DNA of 64,000 nucleotides from Bombus terrestris (lineage: Eukaryota; Arthropoda; Insecta; Hymenoptera; Apidae). Below the pieces are notes generated by a model, which was not told the origin of the DNA, ran no database searches, and was given only the letters and a program-made list of their open reading frames with translations. The position numbers were made by a program, and so were the translations under genes. This document shows, piece by piece, positions 1 to 9,361 of this stretch; position 1 is the stretch's first letter; each line of letters opens with the position of its first letter. Where the stretch lies: the NCBI RefSeq assembly GCF_910591885.1, contig NW_025963553.1, forward strand, positions 1,860,001 to 1,924,000, given 5' to 3'.

Positions 1-117
1 AATCCAACGGTTTGGCACATACGGACATTGAAACATTCGCACCAGCCCGAGGAGCCGGAAGTCTTTATCCTATTGCATACTGACAAATGTTTACAGTTTG
101 TGAGTAGTTTCACATAA
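1..117 (+). repeat. Partial h-type monomer at window start
   Basis: This is the 3' part of a monomer. It carries two uncommon bases, A at 77 and G at 104, which otherwise occur together only in the monomer ending at 49693 (A at 49653, G at 49680). The 117 bases match 49577-49693 exactly. It also occupies the phase of 11762-11878 in the 11761-bp duplication, but that copy lacks both variants. Confidence 0.85.
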
Positions 118-539
118 ATAGTACTATTTCCACATACTACAGTCCAATGTGATGTCCGAAGTGGCTGACAAAATTAGGTACTAACACGAAATATATGCAA
201 GGCAATATAAGGTATATGTATACCTTGCAAATTGTGATCGTTGCTCGCTCGCTCCGCTCGCTCGTAAAAATTTAGTCCAACCTCACATCCGATCCGACAC
301 GTTCGCAAATTCGAAATAAGTCGCCTTCATATCGAATGACTAACGCAAGAGGGATTGGTTTTAGGCTAGGCTATAGTTTTCGAGCGAGCGCAGCGAGCGA
401 GAGACGCGTAAAGGTGTACCACAATCTAACGGTTTGGGACATACGGACATTGAAACATTCGCACCAGACCGAGGAGCCGGAAGTCTTTATCCTATTGCCT
501 GCTGACAAATGTTTACAGTTTGTGAATAGTTTCACATAA
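118..539 (+). repeat. Reference 422-bp monomer (a type, long linker)
   Basis: This is the first complete monomer, counted from TAA to TAA. The linker at 188-224 is the 37-bp form, which has an extra GCAAGG-type segment before the GGTATA arm. The inverted CGAG-rich arms are at 243-264 and 381-402. Type a markers are AGAGGG near the open-frame start, CTAGGC, TTTGGGACA in place of TTTGGCACA, and CAGACCGAG. C at 419 (GTACC) is shared only with the a monomers at 10418 and 12097. Confidence 0.9.
188..224. repeat. Long linker variant (37 bp) giving 422-bp spacing
   Basis: The short linker runs GATATATATGCATATTGC before AAGGTATATG. The long form has GAAATATATGCAAGGC and then AATAT before the same AAGGTATATG, a net gain of 3 bp. 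Long linkers follow c, h, f, i and the FS-ending or HTRT-type monomers. Short linkers follow a, b, j, e and most d monomers. Linker class is therefore locked to the type of the preceding monomer. Confidence 0.85.
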
Positions 540-551
540 ATAGTACTATTT
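538..551. repeat. 14-bp perfect palindrome, one per monomer (example)
   Basis: AAATAGTACTATTT equals its own reverse complement. It overlaps the recurring TAA and is present in every monomer boundary I checked (for example 6418-6431 and 63944-63957). I saw no variant in it, which makes it one of the least variable parts of the monomer. Confidence 0.9.
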
Positions 552-623
552 CCACATACTACAGTGCAATGTGATGTCCGAAGTGGCTGACAAAATTAGG
601 TACTAACACGATATATATGCATA

Positions 624-649
624 TTGCAAGGTATATGTATACCTTGCAA
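624..649. repeat. Hairpin/cruciform-capable dyad in short linker (example)
   Basis: Arms TTGCAAGGTATA and TATACCTTGCAA are exact reverse complements separated by TG. The 37-bp linker form keeps only the inner 8 bp of pairing (AAGGTATA/TATACCTT), because the sequence outside it is replaced. Variants include a CA centre at four copies and a T-to-C change in the left arm (GGTACATG) in g/h-linked copies such as 8193. Confidence 0.88.
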
Positions 650-661
650 ATTGTGATCGTT

Positions 662-821
662 GCTCGCTCGCTCCGCTCGCTCGTAAAAATTTAGTCCAAC
701 CTCACATCCGATCCGACACGTTCGCAAATTCGAAATAAGTCGCCTTCATATCGAATGACTAACGCAAGAGGGATTGGTTTTAGGTTAGGCTATAGTTTTC
801 GAGCGAGCGCAGCGAGCGAGA
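662..821. repeat. 160-bp foldback: inverted CGAG-rich 22-bp arms (example)
   Basis: The arm at 662-683 is a GCTC tetranucleotide tract with one extra C in the middle. The arm at 800-821 is the matching CGAG tract with one extra base in the middle. The reverse complement of the first matches the second at 20 of 22 positions, with a 116-bp loop. This layout recurs in every monomer. In d and e monomers the second arm has changes (CGAACGAG, CGAGAGAG) with no compensating change in the first arm, so pairing is not obviously maintained by selection. The structure resembles a MITE-like foldback, but I see no target-site duplication. Confidence 0.8.
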
Positions 822-958
822 GACGCGTAAAGGTGTATCACAATCTAACGGTTTGGCACATACGGACATTGAATCATTCGCACCAGCCAGAGGAGCCGGA
901 AGTATTTATCCTATTGCCTGCTGACAAATGTTTACAGTTTGTGAATAGTTTCACATAA
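755..958 (+). other. Recurrent 66-67-codon open frame, probably not a gene (example)
   Basis: One forward frame is open across the 3' half of nearly every monomer, starting MTNARG or MNARW and ending FVNSFT or FVNSFS. The sequence matches no protein family I recognise. There is no plausible signal peptide or domain. Among roughly 27 variable sites I compared between monomer types, about 20 change the amino acid and about 7 are silent, close to what unselected DNA gives, with no excess at third positions. The frame is broken at 29773 (TAA), 48712 (TAG), 42765 (ATG lost) and by 1-bp deletions at 53273, 57878 and 62483. Its recurrence is explained by array homogenisation. Confidence 0.1.
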
Positions 959-1799
959 ATAGTACTATTTCCACATACTACAGTCCAATGTGATGTCCGA
1001 AGTGGCTAACCAAATCAGGTACTAACACGATATATATGCATATTGCAAGGTATATGTATACCTTGCAAATTGTGATCGTTGCTCGCTCGCTCCGCTCGCT
1101 CGTAAAAATTTAGTCCAACCACACATCCGATCCGACACATTCGCAAATTCGAAATAAGTCGCCACCATATCGAATAATGAACGCAAGATGGATTGGTTTT
1201 AGGTTACGCTATAGTTTTCGAGCGAGCGCAGCGAGCGAGAGACGCGTAAAGGTGTGTCACAATCCAACGGTTTGGCACATACTGACATTGAAACATTCGC
1301 AACAGCCCGAGGAGCCGGAAGTCTTTATCATACTGCCTACTGACAAATGTTTACAGTTTGTGAATAGTTTCTCATAAATAGTACTATTTCCACATACTAC
1401 AGTCCAATGTGATGTCCGAAGTGGCTGACAAAATTAGGTACTAACACGAAATATATGCAAGGCAATATAAGGTATATGTATACCTTGCAAATTGTGATCG
1501 TTGCTCGCTCGCTCCGCTCGCTCGTAAAAATTTAGTCCAACCTCACATCCGATCCGACACGTTCGCAAATTCGAAATAAGTCGCCACCATATCGAATAAT
1601 GAACGCAAGATGGATTGGTTTTAGGTTACGCTATGGTTTTCGAGCGAGCGCAGCGAACGAGAGACGCGTAAAGGTGTGTCACAATCCAACGGTTTGGCAC
1701 ATACGGACATTGAAACATTCGCACCAGCCCGAGGAGCCGGAAGTCTTTATCCTATTGCCTGCTGACAAATGTTTACAGTTTGTGAATAGTTTCACATAA

Positions 1800-4700
1800 A
1801 TAGTACTATTTCCACATACTACAGTCCAATGTGATGTCCGAAGTGGCTAACAAAATTAGGTACTAACACGATATATATGCATATTGCAAGGTATATGTAT
1901 ACCTTGCAAATTGTGATCGTTGCTCGCTCGCTCCGCTCGCTCGTAAAAATTTAGTCCAACCTCACATCCGATCCGACACGTTCGCAAATTCGAAATAAGT
2001 CGCCACCATATCGAATAATGAACGCAAGGTGGATTGGTTTTAGGTTACGCTATAGTTTTCGAGAGAGCGCAGCGAACGAGAGACGCGTAAAGGTGTGTCA
2101 CAATCCAACGGTTTGGCACACACGGACATTGAAACATTCGCACCAGCCCGAGGAGCCGGAAGTCTTTTTCCTATTGCCTGCTGACAAATGTTTACAGTTT
2201 GTGAATAGTTTCACATAAATAGTACTATTTCCACATACTACAGTCCAATGTGATGTCCGAAGTGGCTGACAAAATTAGGTACTAACACGAAATATATGCA
2301 AGGCAATATAAGGTATATGTATACCTTGCAAATTGTGATCGTTGCTCGCTCGCTCCGCTCGCTCGTAAAAATTTAGTCCAACCTCACATCCGACCCGACA
2401 CGTTCGCAAATTCGAAATAAGTCGCCACCATATCAAATAATGAACGCAAGATGGATTGGTTTAGGTTACGCTATAGTTTTCGAGCGAGCGCAGCGAACGA
2501 GAGACGCGTAAAGGTGTGTCACAATCCAACGGTTTGGCACATACGGACATTGAAACATTCGCACCAGCCCGAGGAGCCGGAAGTCTTTATCCTATTGCCT
2601 GCTGACAAATGTTTACAGTTTGTGAATAGTTTCTCATAAATAGTACTATTTCCACATACTACAGTCCAATGTGATGTCCGAAGTGGCTGACAAAATTAGG
2701 TACTAACACGAAATATATGCAAGGCAATATAAGGTATATGTATACCTTGCAAATTGTGATCGTTGCTCGCTCGCTCCGCTCGCTCGTAAAAATTTAGTCC
2801 AACCTCACATACGATACGACACGTTCGCAAATTCGAAATAAGTTGCCTTCATATCGAATGACTAACGCAAGATGGATTGGGTTTAGGTTAGGCTACAGCT
2901 TTCGAGCGAGCGCAGCGAGCGAGAGACGCGTAAAGGTGTGTCACAATCCAACGGTTTGGCACATACTGACATTGAAACATTCGCACCAGCCCGAGGAGCC
3001 GGATGTCTTTATCATATTGCCTGCTGACAAATGTTTACAGTTTGTGAATAGTTTCACATAAATAGTACTATTTCCACATACTACAGGGCAATGTGATGTC
3101 CGAAGTGGCTGACGAAATTAGGTACTAACACGATATATATGCATATTGCACGGTATATGTATACCTTGCAAATTGTGATCGTTGCTCGCTCGCTCCGCTC
3201 GCTCGTAAAAATTTAGTCCAACCTCACATCCGATCCGACACGTTCGCAAATTCGAAATAAGTCGCCTTCATATCGAATGACTAACGCAAGAGGGATTGGT
3301 TTTAGGCTAGGCTATAGTTTTCGAGCGAGCGCAGCGAGCGAGAGACGCGTAAAGGTGTATCACAATCTAACGGTTTGGGACATACGGACATTGAAACATT
3401 CGCACCAGACCGAGGGGCCGGAAGTCTTTATCCTATTGCCTGCTGACAAATGTTTACAGTTTGTGAATAGTTTCACATAAATAGTACTATTTCCACATAC
3501 TACAGTGCAATGTGATGTCCGAAGTGGCTGACAAAATTAGGTACTAACACGATATATATGCATATTGCAAGGTATACATATACCTTGCAAATTGTGATCG
3601 TTGGTCGCTCGCTCCGCTCGCTCGTAAAAATTTAGTCCAACCTCACATCCGATCCGACACGTTCGCAAATTCGAAATAAGTCGCCTTCATATCGAATGAC
3701 TAACGCAAGAGGGATTGGTTTTAGGTTAGGCTATAGTTTTCGAGCGAGCGCAGCGAGCGAGAGACGCGTAAAGGTGTATCACAATCTAACGGTTTGGCAC
3801 ATACGGACATTGAAACATTCGCACCAGCCAGAGGAGCCGGAAGTATTTATCCTATTGCCTGCTGACAAATGTTTACAGTTTGTGAATAGTTTCACATAAA
3901 TAGTACTATTTCCACATACTACAGTCCAATGTGATGTCCGAAGTGGCTAACCAAATCAGGTACTAACACGATATATATGCATATTGCAAGGTATATGTAT
4001 ACCTTGCAAATTGTGATCGTTGCTCGCTCGCTCCGCTCGCTCGTAAAAATTTAGTCCAACCACACATCCGATCCGACACGTTCGCAAATTCGAAATAAGT
4101 CGCCACCATATCGAATAATGAACGCAAGATGGATTGGTTTTAGGTTACGCTATAGTTTTCGAGCGAGCGCAGCGAGCGAGAGACGCGTAAAGGTGTGTCA
4201 CAATCCAACGGTTTGGCACATACTGACATTGAAACATTCGCAACAGCCCGAGGAGCCGGAAGTCTTTATCATACTGCCTACTGACAAATGTTTACAGTTT
4301 GTGAATAGTTTCTCATAAATAGTACTATTTCCACATACTACAGTCCAATGTGATGTCCGAAGTGGCTGACAAAATTAGGTACTAACACGAAATATATGCA
4401 AGGCAATATAAGGTATATGTATACCTTGCAAATTGTGATCGTTGCTCGCTCGCTCCGCTCGCTTGTAAAAATTTAGTCCAACCTCACATCCGATCCGACA
4501 CGTTCGCAAATTCGAAATAAGTCGCCACCATATCGAATAATGAACGCAAGATGGATTGGTTTTAGGTTACGCTATAGTTTTCGAGCGAGCGCAGCGAACG
4601 AGAGACGCGTAAAGGTGTGTCACAATCCAACGGTTTGGCACATACGGACATTGAAACATTCGCACCAGCCCGAGGAGCCGGAAGTCTTTATCCTATTGCC

Positions 4701-6419
4701 TGCTGACAAATGTTTACAGTTTGTGAATAGTTTCACATAAATAGTACTATTTCCACATACTACAGTCCAATGTGATGTCCGAAGTGGCTAACAAAATTAG
4801 GTACTAACACGATATATATGCATATTGCAAGGTATATGTATACCTTGCAAATTGTGATCGTTGCTCGCTCGCTCCGCTCGCTCGTAAAAATTTACTCCAA
4901 CCTCACATCCGATCCGACACGTTCGCAAGTTCGAAATAAGTCGCCACCATATCGAATAATGAACGCAAGGTGGATTGGTTTTAGGTTACGCTATAGTTTT
5001 CGAGAGAGCGCAGCGAACGAGAGACGCGTAAAGGTGTGTCACAATCCAACGGTTTGGCACATACGGACATTGAAACATTCGCACCAGCCCGAGGAGCCGG
5101 AAGTCTTTATCCTATTGCCTGCTGACAAATGTTTACAGTTTGTGAATAGTTTCACATAAATAGTACTATTTCCACATACTACAGTCCAATGTGATGTCCG
5201 AAGTGGCTAACAAAATTAGGTACCAACACGATATATATGCATATTGCAAGGTATATGTATACCTTGCAAATTGTGATCGTTGCTCGCTCGCTCCGCTCGC
5301 TCGTAAAAATTTAGTCCAACCTCACATCCGATCCGACACGTTCGCAAATTCGAAATAAGTCGCCACCATATCGAATAATGAACGTAAGATGGATTGGCTT
5401 TAGGTTACGCTATAGTTTTCGAGCGAGCGCAGCGAACGAGAGACGCGTAAAGGTGTGTCACAATCCAACGGTTTGGCACATACGGACATTGAAACATTCG
5501 CACCAGCCCGAGGAGCCGGAAGTCTTTATCCTATTGCCTGCTGACAAATGTTTACAGTTTGTGAATAGTTTCACATAAATAGTACTATTTCCACATACTA
5601 CAGTCCAATGTGATGTCCGAAGTGGCTGACAAAATTAGGTACTAACACGAAATATATGCAAGGCAATATAAGGTATATGTATACCTTGCAAATTGTGATC
5701 GTTGTTCGCTCGCTCCGCTCGCTCGTAAAAATTTAGTCCAACCTCACATCCGATCCGACACGTTCGCAAATTCGAAATAAGTCGCCACCGAATCGAATAA
5801 TGAACGCAAGGTGGATTGGTTTTAGGTTACGCTATAGTTTTCGAGAGAGCGCAGCGAACGAGAGACGCGTAAAGGTGTGTCACAATCCAACGGTTTGGCA
5901 CATACGGACATTGAAACATTCGCACCAGCCCGAGGAGCCGGAAGTCTTTATCCTATTGCCTGCTGACAAATGTTTACAGTTTGTGAATAGTTTCACATAA
6001 ATAGTACTATTTCCACATACTACAGTCCAATGTGATGTCCGAAGTGGCTAACAAAATTAGGTACCAACACGATATATATGCATATTGCAAGGTATATGTA
6101 TACCTTGCAAATTGTGATCGTTGCTCGCTCGCTCCGCTCGCTCGTAAAAATTTAGTCCAACCTCACATCCGATCCGACACGTTCGCAAATTCGAAATAAG
6201 TCGCCACCATATCGAATAATGAACGCAAGGTGGATTGGTTTTAGGTTACGCTATAGTTTTCGAGCGAGCGCAGCGAACGAAAGACGCGTAAAGGTGTGTC
6301 ACAATCCAACCGTTTGGAACACACGGACATTGAAACATTCGCACCAGCCCGAGGAGCCGGAAGTCTTTATCCTATTGCCTGCTGACAAATGTTTACAGTT
6401 TGTGAATAGTTTTACATAA
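1800..6419 (+). repeat. 11-mer HOR (4620 bp), copy 1
   Basis: Monomers end at 2218, 2639, 3061, 3480, 3899, 4318, 4740, 5159, 5578, 6000 and 6419, in the order e* i j a b c d e f e g. The e* monomer carries HTRT and FFLL, the i monomer a 1-bp deletion in the GGTTTTAGG run, and j the ATACGATACG and GTTGCC variants. The d member here reads TATAG where copies 2 and 3 read TATGG. Confidence 0.85.
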
Positions 6420-9361
6420 ATAGTACTATTTCCACATACTACAGTCCAATGTGATGTCCGAAGTGGCTGACAAAATTAGGTACTAACACGAAATATATGC
6501 ATATTGCAAGGTATATGTATACCTTGCAAATTGTGATCGTTGCTCGCTCGCTCCGCTCGCTCGTAAAAATTTAGTCCAACCTCACATCCGATCCGACACG
6601 TTCGCAAATTCGAAATAAGTCGCCACCATATCGAATAATGAACGCAAGGTGGATTGGTTTTAGGTTACGCTATAGTTTTCGAGAGAGCGCAGCGAACGAG
6701 AGACGCGTAAAGGTGTGTCACAATCCAACGGTTTGGCACATACGGACATTGAAACATTCGCACCAGCCCGAGGAGCCGGAAGTCTTTATCCTATTGCCTG
6801 CTGACAAATGTTTACAGTTTGTGAATAGTTTCACATAAATAGTACTATTTCCACATACTACAGTCCAATGTGATGTCCGAAGTGGCTAACAAAATTAGGT
6901 ACTAACACGATATATATGCATATTGCAAGGTATATGTATACCTTGCAAATTGTGATCGTTGCTCGCTCGCTCCGCTCGCTCGTAAAAATTTAGTCCAACC
7001 TCACATCCGATCCGACACGTTCGCAAATTCGAAATAAGTCGCCACCATATCGAATAATGAACGCAAGGTGGATTGGTTTTAGGTTACGCTATAGTTTTCG
7101 AGAGAGCGCAGCGAACGAGAGACGCGTAAAGGTGTGTCACAATCCAACGGTTTGGCACATACGGACATTGAAACATTCGCACCAGCCCGAGGAGCCGGAA
7201 GTCTTTATCCTATTGCCTGCTGACAAATGTTTACAGTTTGTGAATAGCTTCACATAAATAGTACTATTTCCACATACTACAGTCCAATGTGATGTCCGAA
7301 GTGGCTAACAAAATTAGGTACCAACACGATATATATGCATATTGCAAGGTATATGTATACCTTGCAAATTGTGATCGTTGCTCGCTCGCTCCGCTCGCTC
7401 GTAAAAATTTAGTCCAACCTCACATCCGATCCGACACGTTCGCAAATTCGAAATAAGTCGCCACCATATCGAATAATGAACGCAAGATGGATTGGCTTTA
7501 GGTTACGCTATAGTTTTCGAGCGAGCGCAGCGAACGAGAGACGCGTAAAGGTGTGTCACAATCCAACGGTTTGGCACATACGGACATTGAAACATTCGCA
7601 CCAGCCCGAGGAGCCGGAAGTCTTTATCCTATTGCCTACTGACAAATGTTTACAGTTTGTGAATAGTTTCACATAAATAGTACTATTTCCACATACTACA
7701 GTCCAATGTGATGTCCGAAGTGGCTGACAAAATTAGGTACTAACACGAAATATATGCAAGGCAATATAAGGTATATGTATACCTTGCAAATTGTGATCGT
7801 TGCTCGCTCGCTCCGCTCGCTCGTAAAAATTTAGTCCAACCACACATCCGATCCGACACGTTCGCAAATTCGAAATAAGTCGCCACCATATCGAATAATG
7901 AACGCAAGGTGGATTGGCTTTAGGTTACGCTATAGTTTTCGAGCGAGCGCAGCGAACGAGAGACGCGTAAAGGTGTGTCACAATCCAACGGTTTGGCACA
8001 TACGGACATTGAAACATTCGCACCAGCCCGAGGAGCCGGAAGTCTTTATCCTATTGCCTACTGACAAATGTTTACAGTTTGTGAATAGTTTCACATAAAT
8101 AGTACTATTTCCACATACTACAGTCCAATGTGATGTCCGAAGTGGCTGACAAAATTAGGTACTAACACGATATATATGCATATTGCAAGGTACATGTATA
8201 CCTTGCAAATTGTGATCGTTGCTCGCTCGCTCCGCTCGCTCGTAAAAATTTAGTCCATCCTCACATCCGATCCGACATGTTCGCAAATTCGAAATAAGTC
8301 GCCACCATATCGAATAATGAACGCAAGATGGATTGGTTTTAGGTTACGCTATAGTTTTCGAGCGAGCGCAGCGAACGAAAGACGCGTAAAGGTGTGTCAC
8401 AATCCAACGGTTTGGCACACACGGACATTGAAACATTCGCACCAGCCCGAGGAGCCGGAAGTCTTTATCCTATTGCCTGCTGACAAATGTTTACAGTTTG
8501 TGAATAGTTTCACATAAATAGTACTATTTCCACATACTACAGTCCAATGTGACGTCCGAAGTGGCTGACAAAATTAGGTACTAACACGAAATATATGCAA
8601 GGCAATATAAGGTATATGTATACCTTGCAAATTGTGATCGTTGCTCGCTCGCTCCGCTCGCTCGTAAAAATTTATTCCAACCTCACATCCGATCCGACAC
8701 GTTCGCAAATTCGAAATAAGTCGCCACCATATCGAATAATGAACGCAAGATGGATTGGTTTTAGGTTACGCTATAGTTTTCGAGCGAGCGCAGCGAACGA
8801 GAGACGCGTAAAGGTGTGTCACAATCCAACGGTTTGGCACATACGGACATTGAAACATTCGCACCAGTCCGAGGAGCCGGAAGTCTTTATCCTATTGCCT
8901 GCTGACAAATGTTTACAGTTTGTGAATAGTTTCTCATAAATAGTACTATTTCCACATACTACAGTCCAATGTGATGTCCGAAGTGGCTGACAAAATTAGG
9001 TACTAACACGAAATATATGCAAGGCAATATAAGGTATATGTATACCTTGCAAATTGTGATCGTTGCTCGCTCGCTCCGCTCGCTCGTAAAAATTTAGTCC
9101 AACCTCACATACGATACGACACGTTCGCAAATTCGAAATAAGTTGCCTTCATATCGAATGACTAACGCAAGATGGATTGGGTTTAGGTTAGGCTACAGCT
9201 TTCGAGCGAGCGCAGCGAGCGAGAGACGCGTAAAGGTGTGTCACAATCCAACGGTTTGGCACATACTGACATTGAAACATTCGCACCAGCCCGAGGAGCC
9301 GGATGTCTTTATCATATTGCCTGCTGACAAATGTTTACAGTTTGTGAATAGTTTCACATAA
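6420..9361 (+). repeat. Irregular block of seven monomers (e e h h g d j)
   Basis: Monomers end at 6838, 7257, 7676, 8098, 8517, 8939 and 9361. The two e monomers are nearly identical neighbours, as are the two h monomers, suggesting single-monomer tandem duplications. The d monomer ending at 8939 has TTTATTCC in place of TTTAGTCC, which opens the upstream frame. The series d(FS), j, e recurs at 40865-42127, shifted by 32347 bp. Confidence 0.75.

Larger units (their letters stand above)
540..958 (+). repeat. Reference 419-bp monomer (b type, short linker)
   Basis: This is a complete monomer with the 34-bp linker form at 610-643. Order of parts: 14-bp palindrome (538-551, straddling the boundary), conserved spacer, ATATGCATAT palindrome, 12-bp-arm hairpin (624-649), first inverted arm (662-683), CpG-rich spacer, second inverted arm (800-821), and a conserved 3' section ending in TAA. 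The variant GAATCATTCG (LNHS in the open frame) is shared only with the monomer ending at 12719, which supports the 11761-bp duplication. Confidence 0.9.
118..6419 (+). repeat. Segmental duplication copy 1 (15 monomers, +11761 bp)
   Basis: The type order a, b', c, d, e*, i, j, a, b, c, d, e, f, e, g is repeated exactly 11761 bp (28 monomers) downstream. All fifteen open-frame starts shift by the same amount. Shared rare variants include GAATCATTCG (b'), GCACGG at 3151/14912, CGCAAGTTCG at 4928/16689 and ACCGAATCG at 5790/17551. The correspondence stops after 6419: the next monomer is an ordinary e, while the downstream copy continues with e* (FFLL). Confidence 0.85.

Noticed and set aside
662..821. 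MITE or other DNA transposon defined by the inverted CGAG arms.
   Set aside because: No target-site duplication, no copy at an independent location within the window, and the arms are simple tetranucleotide tracts. It is an internal part of the monomer here, although a transposon origin of the monomer is not excluded.
3720..3732. TTAGGTTAGG, two units of the common arthropod telomere repeat, in b and j monomers.
   Set aside because: Only two units, in the body of the monomer, and lost by single changes in other types (TTACGC, CTAGGC). Chance similarity is likely.
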